Source: Gigaspora rosea (Eukaryota > Glomeromycota > Glomeromycetes > Diversisporales > Gigasporaceae). From it: a stretch of 64,000 bases of DNA. Each line of letters begins with the position of its first letter. Position 1 is the stretch's first letter. The translations under genes and the position numbers were made by a program. Of the stretch, positions 1-11,401 are shown one piece after another. The stretch is taken from NCBI GenBank assembly GCA_003550325.1, contig QKWP01002108.1, positions 1-64,000 of the forward strand. The letters are read 5' to 3'. The notes beneath the pieces were generated by a model, which saw only the letters and a list, made by a program, of their open reading frames with translations, was not told where the DNA came from and ran no database searches.

Positions 1-536
1 TTCAAGAATATTTACTTTTTTTAATTTTATTTTAGTTTGAGTATAAAGAGCATTTATCAATTTAAGTTTTTAAAATAAATTATTCATGCTCATGATTTTT
101 TGCCATTTAATTTTACAGGTTCAACTATGATATAAAATTTTTATGCTCTATCAGGAAGACAATAAGTTACATAAATTAAATCAATATGTTACAAAAACTT
201 TTTGATATGTAGCATGTAATAGTTAACCAATATTTGGCATGTATTTGTAGTCTATCGGTCTAATACATATCAGCAAATTTCTGTAGCCTATATATAGAAT
301 TTTGCAAAAAATATTAATAGTATATCAATTAGCAGATATTTTGGTAATATTTATATGATATTAACAATATAGTTCAAATTATAAACTTTATTAATTTTAT
401 TTTTAATAAAAATAAATTTATTACAGGTTTGAAATTGTTATATCTAGCAAATAATACAGTATAAACTATATTCAAATTATTACTAACAATCTAACCAAAT
501 ACTACCTAACTTTTTAATATTAGCCCAATCAATCAA
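1..536. other. AT-rich sequence without recognisable genes
   Basis: AT-rich sequence with no reading frame of note and no repeat structure that I can see. It leads into the satellite array that starts near 537. Confidence 0.6.
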
Positions 537-1468
537 CTATAATAATTATAATAGTCACCAAAGTCAAAAATATAATTGTATACGAAAAAACAATAAAGAA
601 GACCTTTTAGAAAAAGAAAAGTAATAGTTAAATATATCCATAAAACCAAAATCAACTACAATATTTATAATAGTTACCAAAGTTGAAAATGTAATTGCAT
701 ATGAAGAAGTGATGAAGAAGACCTACCTAAAAAGAGAAAAAAGAGAAGGATGGTAGTTAAACATGTTTATGAAACCAAAATAAACTACAATATTTATAAT
801 AGTTACCAAAGTTAAAAACATAATTGTATATGAAGAAGTGATAAAGAAAACCCATCTAGAAAGAGAAAAAAGAAAAAAGTGTAGTTAAACATATTTACAA
901 AACCAAAATCAACTAAAATATTTATAATAGTTACCAAATTCAAAACCATAATTGTATATGAAGAAGTGATAAAAAAACCTATCTAAAAAAAGAAAGTACA
1001 TGTTTACAAAACCAAATTAACTACAATATTTATAATAGTTGCCAAAGTCAAAAATGCAATTGCATACGAAGATGTAATAAAAAAGACCCGCCTAGAAAAA
1101 AAAAGAAAAAGGTGATAGTTAAATATATCTATAAAACCAAAATTACTACAATATTTATAATAGTTACCAAAGTTGAAAATGTAATGGATATAAAAAAGTA
1201 ATAAAGAAGATCTATCTAAAAAAAGAAAATAAGAAGAATAGTAGTTAAACATGTTCATGAAACCAAAATCAACTACAATAATTATAATAGTTACCAAAGT
1301 TAAAGGCATAATTGCATATAAAGAAGTGATAAAGAAAACCTATCTAGAAAAAAAAAGAGAAGTATAGTAGTTAAATGTATTACAAAACCAAAATTAACTA
1401 CAATATTTATAGTAGTTACCAAAGTCAAAAATGTAATTGTATATGAAGAAGCAATAAAGAAGATCTAT

Positions 1469-1637
1469 AGAATTCTGAAATATATAAAGAGAGGTAGGAT
1501 TTTAGTTTGCTTATTTTTGGCCTTTTTTGTGCAGATTATTTTCTTTTATAGTAATTATTTTTGCTTTTTTTTTTGCAAATTTTTTTATATTTAGTAATTT
1601 TGAAAACCTTACCCTTTTGTAGATATTTCAGGGTTCT
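1469..1637. mobile_element. Candidate hAT-type MITE in the satellite
   Basis: This non-satellite block of about 169 bp has inverted ends AGAATTCTGAAATAT and its partner AGAACCCTGAAATAT. Its flanks agatctat (1461-1468) and agacatat (1638-1645) match at 6 of 8 bases, which suggests an 8-bp target duplication that has diverged. It has no coding capacity. The superfamily assignment rests only on duplication length. Confidence 0.55.
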
Positions 1638-2247
1638 AGACATATCTAGAAAAAAAAGAAGAGTAGTAGTTAAATGTGTTTATAAAACCAAAATCAACTA
1701 CAATATTTATAATAGTCATCAAAATTGAAACCATAATTGCATATGCAAAAGCAATAAAGTAGACTCATCTAGAAAGAGAAAAAAAAAAGTGGTAGCTAAA
1801 TGTGTTCATGAACCCAAAATTAACTACAATATTTATAATAGTTACCAAAGTCAAAAACATAATTGTATATGAAGAAGTGATGAAAGAAATCCATCTAGAA
1901 AGAGAAGGTTGTGTTCACAAAACCAAAATCAACTACAATATTTATAATAGTTACCAAAGTTGAAAACATAATTGCATATGAAGAAGCAATAAAGAAGACC
2001 TATTTAGAAAAAGAAAGAAAAGAGTAGTAGTTAAATGTGTTTACAAAACCAAAATTAACTACAATATTTATAAAAAAAGTAATTGTATATGAAGAAGCAA
2101 TAAAAAAGGGTAGTAGTTAAACATGTCCATAAAACCAAAATCAACTACAATATTTATAATAGTTACCAAAGTTGAATATAATTGTATATAAAAAAGTGAT
2201 GAAGAAGACCTATCTAGAAAAAAAAAGGGAAAAGTAGTAGTTAAAAA

Positions 2248-2710
2248 CAGTGTTGGCACTTGGTATATGTCCATATTTTTTAAAAAATATGGACTATGTC
2301 CAAACCTATATGTCCATAAATTACTATGTCTATATTTGTCCATATTATTTTTAATATGTCCAAATGTCCATATTGGGTCCGTATTATTTCGCCGACAATT
2401 GCTTCACCGACATAACATTTTACCGACAAATACTCACCGACAAGTTCATTTTACCGACAGTTTGTTTTACCGAAGTTCATTTCGCTGACAAGTTTGTTTT
2501 CAAAAAGCACTCTAACTTTAGCCCTAATTCTATCTAATTCTACCCTGACCCTAACGACAATGACCAGAATTACTTTGTTAGTGAAATGAGCTTCGGTGAA
2601 ATAAACTGTCGGTAAAATGAACGTGTCGGTGAATAATTGTTAGTAAATGTTATGTCGGTGAAGTGATTGTCGATTAATTGATTGCCACCTGTCCATATTG
2701 GCCAACACTG
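2248..2710. mobile_element. hAT-type MITE with foldback interior
   Basis: A 463-bp element with terminal inverted repeats CAGTGTTGGC and GCCAACACTG. It is flanked by 8-bp duplications gttaaaaa (2240-2247) and gttaaaga (2711-2718), differing at one base. The 8-bp duplication and the CAGTG start are typical of hAT elements. The interior is an inverted repeat: about 2390-2490 carries many CCGACA motifs and 2590-2690 carries their complement TGTCGG. No transposase frame is present, so it is non-autonomous. Confidence 0.88.
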
Positions 2711-2817
2711 GTTAAAGATGTCCACAAAACCAAAATCAACTACAATAATTATAATAGTTACCAAAGTCAAAAATGTAATTGCATATGAAAAAGCTATGAA
2801 AAAGACCCACCTAGAAA

Positions 2818-2975
2818 GAGAAGAAAGAGAAAGGTTGTAATTAAATATGTTCACAAAACCAAAATTAACTACAATGTTTATAATAGTTACCAAAGTNAGA
2901 AAGAGAAAGGTTGTAATTAAATATGTTCACAAAACCAAAATTAACTACAATGTTTATAATAGTTACCAAAGTCGA
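2818..2975. other. Probable assembly join with duplicated satellite sequence
   Basis: About 75 bases before the single N at 2897 are repeated almost exactly after it (AGAAAGAGAAAGGTTGTAAT starts both copies). This looks like an unmerged contig overlap rather than a real satellite unit. Confidence 0.7.
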
Positions 2976-3112
2976 AAATGTAATTGCATATGAAGAAGTA
3001 ATAAAGAAGATCTATCTAAAAAGAAAAGAAGGATAAGGGTAGTAGTTAAATATATTTACAAAACCAAAATCAACTACAATATTTATAATAGTCACCAAAG
3101 TCAAAAACATAA

Positions 3113-3272
3113 GAGCACTATTATTTATTATCTAATATCTATTTACTATAAATGCTTACCCCTACCTCCAGGTAATATTTATATAAAATTTTAGCCAAAT
3201 AAATTTAACTAAGAGATAATTTGATTTTGTTTAATCCTATCCTAAAATATTATTTAATAAATATCAGCACCC
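3113..3272. mobile_element. PIF/Harbinger-like MITE in the satellite
   Basis: A 160-bp insertion with inverted ends GAGCACTATTATTTATT and GGGTGCTGATATTTATT, flanked by TAA on both sides (3110-3112 and 3273-3275). Removing it with one TAA restores the satellite sequence acataattgtatat. A 3-bp TWA duplication is the hallmark of PIF/Harbinger elements. It is non-coding. Confidence 0.7.
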
Positions 3273-3535
3273 TAATTGTATATAAAGAAGCAATAAAAAA
3301 GATTTATCTAGAAAAAAAAAGAGAAGAATGGTAGTTAAACATGTCCATAAAACCAAAATCAACTACAATATTTATAATAGTCATCAAAATTGAAAACATA
3401 ATTGCATATGAAGAAGTAATAAAAGAAACCCATCTAAAAAAAAAAGGTTGTGTCCATGAAACCAAAACCAACTACAATATTTATAATAGTCACCAAATTC
3501 GAAAATGTGAAAAAAAAAGGTTGCAAAAGTTTTAA

Positions 3536-4840
3536 GAAATTAAATATAAATAAATAGTCAAAAAAAATGGATGTACATATGTAATTACTGTATGTTTAAT
3601 AAAAAAAGGATAATTATCAATGATAATTATTATGCCCGCTCAGCGCATTGATTCCCAAAATTTTTTTTGATTATATAATACTAGATATTCAGTAAGATTC
3701 AAACAGACATACAAAAATTATACTAAATTTTGATTGTATTTACAGTTAATATATTAGATATCACTTTCAAATTTCCATTAATTAATAATTATACTAATTA
3801 AAATATAACATATGAGGGCAAGTCAGTAGAAAAGGGACAAATTTATTGGCTCTTTTTTACTGACTCACCCCATATACACATATATCAAATCTAAATAGCT
3901 AATGTTGTTTACATATTTTTTAGTCCAATTTTTGACTAATAGAAACCCAAACAATTGGACAAGATATTATGTATAATGATATCTTGCTAAATATTGATAT
4001 ATAATATAAGAATATTGAATAGCTAATATTTTATCTGATATTTTTGTATTTGACTTGTATTTGTTAATTAGTGCATGGGTATGAAGAATATTTATCATCT
4101 AAGCATTCAAAATATTTATATTTATGAATATTATTACTATTTATTTAGTGTGTAAATATAAAGAATATTTGTTATTAAGTATATAAAATAAGCAAGCTAA
4201 TTCTTTTTTAATTTTAGTTTAGTTATGAGAATAAAGAAAATTATCAGTTATGTGTTGGTTTGTTTATGTAAATTAATGTACACTCCTCTAACAAAAGTCA
4301 TAGGATTTTTAATAATTAAGTTGTTTGCCATAACGATTTGTAAATAATTTAAAAATTTTACAAAATTTTATTAAATTTTTTTTGAAAATATTTTTATTTT
4401 AAATCTTTGTAAACAAAAAATAAAAATAATAATTAAAATTAATATATTTAAACGCATTCATGAACCCCTTAGAATTTTTTTATATAAATTTTTAATCTTT
4501 ATGTATTGCTAACTTGACCCCTAGTGATGTAACCACCATATAATTTACCAATCAGGTCGCAGGATCTTGTGTAACAAAATAAAAATTTAGAAAAAATCAA
4601 AAAAATTATCAATATTGCAAAATTTTATTACAAAAACTAGCTTTGGGCTATTAAATAAAAGTTTTTGGCATCTAATTTTGCATATAAATTATCAATCCAT
4701 CCTCTAACTTAATATACCTATACCCTAACCCTAATCTTTAAAGAATAATTTTTTATATAAAAAACTTCTATAAAAATAAAGAGTGGTTAAAATTTATAAC
4801 TTTAACCAGGTGTTAAAATTAGTTAAATTCTTAATCATCT
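3536..4840. other. AT-rich sequence with one short foldback repeat
   Basis: No gene is visible. At 3811-3876 there is a short palindrome, ATGAGGGCAAGTCAGTAGAA facing TACTGACTCACCCCAT. It is a shortened relative of the 20093-20348 element. Near 4730 the sequence reads ACCCTAACCCTAA, resembling a fungal telomere repeat, but only for two units. Confidence 0.6.
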
Positions 4841-5200
4841 ATACTTTAGAACCCAGAAAACAACTTTTATTAAGTCACTAACTAGTGTTAACAATACAGT
4901 TGTTTTAGAATTGGTATATTTATTTAAAATTTTAATTTTTAAAAAATCTTATTTTTTGTATCTTAAAAATTTATATAATAAAACATTGTAAAATTTATAA
5001 AAATTTAATTCTAAAATATAATATATATGTTATATTATATTATATAATTTATTATTTATTTTATTAAATTATTTCAATATAAATTTTACAATATTTTATT
5101 TATATAAAATTTTAAGATACAAAAAATAGGATTTTTTTAAAATTAAAAATTTTATTAAATATATCAATTCTAAAACAACTATATTGTTAAACTAGTTATA

Positions 5201-6465
5201 TGAGGTGTTCAAAAAGGTATAACATATTCTTTTATTTATATAATAAATAGCAATTTTAACTATTCCATCCCTTCAAAATAGTTTCCATTGGTATCTATAC
5301 AATGTTTTAACCTTCTATACCAATTTTGAAAACAGTTAATATACTTCTTCTTTGTTATAGTATTAGCTATTAATTTTAAAGCATAAGCAAGTTCTTGAAT
5401 CCTCTTAAATCATAACCTACCAAGCTCTTTTTAAATTTTTGAAAATAAAAAAAATTATAAAGAGCTAGGTCTGGACTATAAAAAGGATAGAGAAGCAATA
5501 TCACTCATTCTTTATGAAAATATTTAGTAATCTCTTTTGCCTTGTGTGGTATTACATTATTATGATGCAGCATAACATTGTGTATAGTGCTTCTGCTACT
5601 AATTTTCTTAAAATTTTTAAAAACTAATGGTAATACTTCATTGCCATAATACTTTCCATTAACCATATATCCTTACTTTACTATTATACTTGTTATAATT
5701 CTACTAACTAAAAAAAATATACAAATATTCGTTTTCTACTAAATTAGAAGGTCCTTATGATTTGGGGTCAATTCTTCTTTTTATTTATCCAATCTTTATT
5801 ACTTTCTTTAGACAAAATATTGAAAAAATAGAACTAGATTTCATTTTCTGTAATAATTTTTTGAAATCTATTATCAAGATATTTCAACAATTGCTTTAAT
5901 ACTTTGACTCTTTTTTGCTTGTTTTTTTAGTAAGAGTGTAAGGTACCTATTTTGAGCATACTTTATGAGCATAGAGTTTCATATATAAAATAGTTTCAAT
6001 ACTTGCTAAATACTCTTAATCATAATATGGGAATTATCACTTATAAGAGTCTTAATCTTAGCAATAATTAAATTTATAACTGCTTCACAAGAATGCCCAG
6101 AATGAAGTGCATTTTTTATGCTTAATTTTCTGGTTTTAAATGTTTTAACCCAATAGTAAATAGTTAATTTAGATATTTAGATAGTGTTTTGTCTTCTTTA
6201 GTGGTAACTAATTCTTTATGGATATCTGTAGATTCTTTACCATTTTTTCAACATACTCAAATATAATACTATTGATTTTCACATGTAAAATTTTTTATCA
6301 TTTTTTGTATACAAAATTTACAAAGCAATAATTTTATTTTCGTCAATTTAAATTTTTATAATTAATTAGGCATTTTATGTATTTTAATATATTTATTTTC
6401 AAATTAGGTTAAATCAAATAATCGTCAAAATATTAGTGCAGTTCTAAACCTTTTTAAATGCCTTA
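5201..6465 (-). mobile_element. mariner-type DNA transposon (decayed)
   Basis: About 1.27 kb, the usual mariner length. The ends are inverted: TGAGGTGTTCAAAAAGGT at 5201 and, at the other end, the complement of TAAGGCATTTAAAAAGGT. Both are flanked by TA, the mariner target duplication. The minus strand carries recognisable transposase fragments (separate entry). It sits inside an older palindromic element. Confidence 0.82.
5230..6380 (-). pseudogene. mariner transposase pseudogene
   Basis: The gene would encode the DDE/D cut-and-paste transposase of its own element. On the minus strand, 5580-5526 reads VMLHHNNVIPHKAKEI, matching the block around the second catalytic Asp in mariner enzymes (usually HDNARPH). 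About 5485-5450 reads YSPDLALYNFFYF, matching the block that carries the third Asp (YSPDLAPSDYHLF type). The second catalytic Asp has become Asn, which a G-to-A change on the coding strand explains. Stops and frameshifts break the rest, so the enzyme cannot be made. The family call is secure from these two blocks and the terminal repeats; the rest of the reading frame was not reconstructed. Confidence 0.75.
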
Positions 6466-6504
6466 TATAACTTAATAAAAGTTGTTTTCTAGGTTCTAAA
6501 GTAT

Positions 6505-8420
6505 ATTGGATTAAATTTTTATAAAAAAGTTCTTAAAGGTTCAAGAATGTATCAACATATAATAATTTTAATTATTATTTTTTTTTGTTTACAGATATCT
6601 AAAATATAAAAAAAATTTAATAAAATTAAAATTTTCTAAAATTCTTAATTGTGTGCAAATTGTTATAGCAAACAACTTTACTTATTGCACAAAGACCAAT
6701 TTGTATATAAAAAAAATAAGTTTTATATATAGCTATAATTACAACAAATTAGTTTAGATCTTTATAATTATTAAAAATTTCATAACTTTTGTTAGAGAGT
6801 GTACAAGCTTAGAGAACATTTACTTATCTAAATATTTACTAGTCCTACCGAATAATTGATTAAGAGCAATTGATTGCAATTTTGTAATTGATTTGTGATG
6901 CAATCAAAATGAGTTGATTAATTTTATTATTAATTGGGTTTCAATTAATTTCAATTAATTTTAATTGTATGACATATAACAAAAATAATTGTCAATTAGT
7001 TGTTAGATAGGCCTGATATTTTATTTAATTTATTTACTTGTATTGAATTTGGATATAAATATTAAAATATAAGCTGCTATTCTTGGTAGATCTATAATAC
7101 TGTTTTTACTAGGGTATATAATTAACTTTTTCTATTTGTTATGAATGATATACCGTATTTGTTTAAAGGATATTTATTTTTATTTATTTGCATTATTTGT
7201 AAATAAAAACAAATAATTATTATTTAAAATAATCAAGTTTATTTTTATTATTATTTAATTTTATTTTAAATTATGATTATAAAATATATTTATTAATTTA
7301 AACATTAAGCTATTTAAATTCATTACTCAATTTTATTTTTATTAATTTAATGCTAAGAATGTTTAATAATTAGGGTCTCTTAGAAGAAAAAGAAGAGATT
7401 TTTTCTAGATAAAAGTTTTTTAAACTTTGAATTAAAATATCTTAATAACTACTAAACTAAATTTAATGATTTTTTTTATAGTTTAATCATTATATATAGT
7501 TATAATAAAAAATAAAAAATTTTTTATTTAATTTGATTTAGCAGTTATTGAAATATTTTAATTTAAAATTTAAAAAAAAGGGCTAAAAACTTTTTACTAA
7601 CGAGCCCATTTATTTTGTACTATATATTTTATTATTATTAAAAAATTAAAAACCTATAAATAAAATTGGAATCAGTTTGCTGAATATTAATAACTGTAGC
7701 AGATTAAAATGAAATCAAATTAAAATGAAACTAGGAACCTCTTTTGCTCATCTTAAAGCTTATAAAACCCACATATACTCATTTATTAATAATCCTAACT
7801 CTAAACCCTAATCCTAATGCTAAAAAACCCAAAAAATGTTCTCTAAAAAATTTTAAAATTTTTTTTTAAAAAATAGAAAAATTTCATTTTAATTTTAATC
7901 TGTTACAATAATTAGTCAGGTTAATTTATAGTACTTTTATAGTTATTACAAAATTTAAGTTTGATTAAATATGATTTGTCATTTATGTCATATTAGAATC
8001 CGGTTTACTTATGGACATGCACTATTTCACATGATTTACATGAAAATTTTGTTCAAAATATAAAAAAATTTTCACTGTTCTTTAAAAAATAGCCATGACA
8101 ACAATTTTCCTATACTTTGAAATTTAAATAAATTGTATTAAATAGTAAAATTTATTAAAAAAATTTTATCGAATTCTATTAAGTAGTTGTCAAGAAACTT
8201 TTTGTTCAAAGTTTAGGAAAATTTCTGTCGCAGCTATTTTTTTTAAAGAACATTAAAAATTTTTCCATGCTTTGAATGAAAGTTTCATAACAACTACGTG
8301 ATAGAATTCGTGAAATTTTTTTAAATGGATATTACTAATCCATAGGACTGATTTAAACAAGTTTTCACTAAATTTAATTAGGTAGTTGTCAAGAAAGTTT
8401 GATAAGAAATTTAGAAAAAT
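6505..8420. other. AT-rich stretch with two short element candidates
   Basis: No gene is seen. 6840-7015 may be a small hAT-type MITE: ends TAGTCCTACC and the complement of CAGGCCTATC, flanks atatttac and atatttta (6 of 8 bases), and many AATTGATT/CAATTAATT motifs inside. 7371-7608 is a foldback sequence whose interior (near TTAAAATATCTTAATAACTA) matches the interior of the 20093-20348 element. Around 7800 there is a degenerate CTCTAAACCCTAATCCTAA tract. Confidence 0.5.
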
Positions 8421-8439
8421 TCTACTTCTGACGCCATAT

Positions 8440-9030
8440 CACGTGATGATTGGTAGTGTAGATCACGTGAAATGGTACGTGTCCATATGATGCGACATAA
8501 TATGCGCATAATTTGACCTGTACCGCATATGCATTATGCGTTACATAAATTTGTATAATTTGGGTCATTCTGCATAATAATTCGCATAATATGAGTGTAC
8601 AAGTTTTTGGCCAATGAAATTGCTCAAAATAGAATAAAAAGTTAGAGTTGGAACCGATGTATTTTTTCACTAGTTTAAACCAAGTTGATCGGTTTAGCAT
8701 ATGAAAATAAAACTGGTTCCAAATTCTAGATAGATAGGACAAAATGACCAATCATGACACTTTTAAAAATTTCATTGATCAATTTTAAGCGGCCTCTGTA
8801 CAATGTACTTAAATTAATATACAAGATAACATAACCTAAATAGATATTTAAAAAATCTAATATTAGATATCCGAGAAGTCGCGCAATTTTTTGCATATTT
8901 TGTATAATTTGTGGTATATCGCATAATATGCTGCATATTTTAAGCTAAAAACTTGCATAATTTGCATAATTTACAATTTGCCACATGCATAATTTGGCCA
9001 TCCTCACATCATAATCCTGGGCACCCTAGA
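8440..9030. repeat. Cluster of GCATAAT motifs, likely a decayed DNA element
   Basis: The motif GCATAAT/ATTATGC occurs more than a dozen times between about 8485 and 9000, on both strands, with quieter sequence in the middle (8640-8870). Such clusters are typical of the subterminal transposase-binding regions of hAT-like elements. I could not find matching ends or a target duplication, so the element's limits are unknown. Confidence 0.4.
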
Positions 9031-9365
9031 CTGGCCCTATTAGGATCAGCAATGCGCCACATTATTACGTGACAGTGGAATTTTGACGGGTAGTTAGCTA
9101 GGTTTTTTCACAGGAGTAATACGTTTATTTAATTTATTTTGTTTTTGTAATATATATGGGATGTCCGGATTTGTACGTCTGTGCTCCATTGGCACGTTGA
9201 ATTGGCCCGAATTGGACTGTTTACCCGGATATTTTGGACTATAAATGGACCACGGGTAATTACACAAAATAAAACGTGTTCATACATACCACGCAAGCAT
9301 CCACTTATTTGCTCAGGTAATACAAGCTCCTGGAGAGGAAATAGCCAATCGGAGAGAGCAAATTT

Positions 9366-9600
9366 TGACTATTCCGGATCAGCCCGACAAAGAATTCGAA
9401 CACGCGTAAAAGATAAAAAAAGCAAAAATACGCAAAAACTAATGTTTAAATCGATCTTGGTGAACTAATTAAAAATGACGGGAATGAAATTTTATTTATA
9501 TTAAACATTACTCTAACCTTATAGCCTCTAACGTTAAGACCCTAACCCTAAATTTTATTTCACGCACTTAGTTTATTTACAAAATCGGATTTTCTTTTTT
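9366..9600 (+). repeat. Dispersed repeat, GC-richer copy
   Basis: From CCGGATCAGCCCGACAAAGA through the telomere-like ACCCTAACCCTAAAT near 9540, this matches 24400-24640 in reverse complement along its whole length. Most differences are C or G here and T or A there, many at CpG. The element type is unknown, and no protein is recognisable. Confidence 0.7.
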
Positions 9601-9738
9601 TGGGTTGTGTTACCCGCGCAAATAAGTAAAATGGCCACGCAATACACGTATCAATACCGTAAAACGTAATATACGTGCCATTCTGTCACGTTTTGGTTCA
9701 TGTTGCCTTTACGTGCCACATGACACATTGGGGTGCGC

Positions 9739-10177
9739 GGTATACTATGTAAATCAAAACTATATGTGGTCATATAATAAAATTGATTAATGAATTTTTA
9801 AAACAGATGTACAGCTCCAATGGTTCGATAGTTTTGGATAAAACTTCGCAAAGACAAGTATTACGTCCTTACAAAAAGTTATAGAGCCATTTCTTAAAAA
9901 CGAAACTAAATTTACCCTTTCTTTTTTTAAGAAAAAAAACACGTAGCATATTATGGACCCATTCTTTTTGCTACTTTTTTTTAAAAAAAAAACATGTAGC
10001 ATATTACAGTTTTTTATGTTTAACATTCTATAGCCTTGTTTGTAGAGATGTAATACTAATCTTTGCAAAAATTTATTCAAAGCTATCAAACTTTTAGGGC
10101 TGTACATGAATCAAAAAATTTATTAATAAATTTTATTATATGACCACATATAGTTTTGATTTACATAGTATACTAGG
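9739..10177. mobile_element. Foldback MITE with ~165-bp arms
   Basis: The arm at 9739-9900 begins GTATACTATGTAAATCAAAA and is complementary, with divergence, to 10010-10177, which ends TTTGATTTACATAGTATAC. The short loop contains a T-run/A-run tract near 9965-9992. An outer inverted pair, 9711-9745 and 10662-10706 (GGGGTGCGCGGTATAC and GTATACTGCGCACCC), encloses it, so it may sit inside a larger element. Frames in the arms do not encode anything recognisable. Confidence 0.7.
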
Positions 10178-10197
10178 GTAGAACGTCAACTAAGAAA

Positions 10198-11401
10198 TCA
10201 AAATTATGTTAGATAACTATAGCATTTTCATATCACAGATTTTTACATTACACAAACAACAATTAAAATTCAAATTCGGATTGTATATTTAACTGTAATT
10301 ACAGTAAGAACATAATATTAATAATAATTGAAATTCAAAGCGATTCAACTTATTATCAAGAAATCGAATTACCTTGAAACTTTCACGAATTGTTTATAAA
10401 ATGCTAAAGAATAAAACTATATTTTCAAATTTTTTATCGATATATAAATTTTGTATTGAATAAGTTGAATTTTATTAATTAAAATAAAAAAAAAACTATC
10501 AAAAACTATAAGTTAAAACTTATTTAGAGCTATCGCAAAAAATTAAATATAGAACCTTCGAAATAGTTCTAAAGAACATTTCTCATTCAAAAGATCACAA
10601 AAAATCGTGTGAATCTTTTAGAATATGGCTTTTTTTTTTATAATTAAAACAATATTGACACCCTAATAGTATACTGCGCACCCAATGACACGTGCCTATC
10701 CAGACAACCCGTGCTACCTGTAACACCCATGACCCTTTTCTTATAGGGGTATAGGGGTACTATACATAATAATATAAAAAAATTATTTTAAACAGGTTTT
10801 GTCTTGGAACGGAGATTAAAAACCAAAATTATGTTAGATAACTATAGCATTTTCATATCACAGATTTTTACATTACACAAACAACAATTAAAATTCAAAT
10901 TCGGATTGTATATTTAACTGTAATTACAAGAACATAATATTAATAATAATTGAAATTTCAAAGCGATTCAATTATTATCAAGAAATCAAATTACCTTGAA
11001 ACTTCACGAATTGTTTATAAAATGTTAAAGAATAAAACTATATTTTCAAATTTTTTATTGATATATAAATTTTGTATAGAATAAGTTGAATTTTGTTAAT
11101 TAAAATAGAAAGAAAACTATAAGTTAAAACTTATTTAGAGCTATAGCAAAAAATTAAATATAGAACCTTCGAAATGGTTCTAAAGAACATTTCTTATTCA
11201 AAAGATCACAAAAAATCGTGTGAATCTTTTAGAATATGGCTTTTTTTTATAATTAAAACAATATTGACACCCCAATAACATGTGCCTATCCAGACAACCC
11301 GTGCCACCTGTAATACCCTTGACCCTTTTCTTATGGGGTACTATACATAATAATATAAAAAAATTATTTTAAACAGGTTTTGTCTTGGAACTAAGATTAA
11401 A
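10198..11401. repeat. Direct tandem duplication of about 0.6 kb
   Basis: 10198-10820 and 10821-11401 are near-identical (both begin AAAATTATGTTAGATAACTA and end near GTTTTGTCTTGGAAC). The second copy lacks a block around the AGTATACTGCGCACCC sequence found near 10668. No coding capacity is seen. Similarity is high enough that the duplication is fairly recent or maintained. Confidence 0.9.

Larger units (their letters stand above)
537..3535. repeat. Satellite array, unit about 126 bp
   Basis: The motif CAACTACAATATTTATAATA recurs about 18 times (for example near 650, 776, 1017, 1267, 1690, 1928, 2142, 2736, 3068, 3358 and 3470), mostly 107-129 bp apart. Each unit then runs through a stretch resembling AATTGTATATGAAGAAGT and a purine-rich GAAAGAGAAAA tract. 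Open frames read on either strand are side effects of the repeat and encode nothing recognisable. The array is interrupted at 1469-1637, 2248-2710 and 3113-3272 by small DNA transposons, so those are younger than the array. Confidence 0.9.
4841..6504. mobile_element. Palindromic MITE split by a mariner insertion
   Basis: Two pairs of inverted blocks define an older foldback element. Block 4841-4875 (ATACTTTAGAACCCAGAAAA at its start) pairs with 6470-6504, and 4880-4999 pairs with 5085-5196. The second pair is adjacent to the mariner element at 5201-6465; taking the mariner out with one TA rebuilds a continuous palindrome across the junction. The foldback element is therefore older than the mariner. 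Its superfamily is unknown. Confidence 0.75.

Noticed and set aside
1004-2893. Several minus-strand frames with hydrophobic peptides in the satellite
   Set aside because: They repeat the same ~40 residues (TLVTIINIVVDFGF) because of the satellite unit, not because of a protein family.
4725-4740. Telomere or subtelomere end (CCCTAACCCTAA)
   Set aside because: Only two or three units, internal, and recurring at other internal places as part of dispersed repeats.
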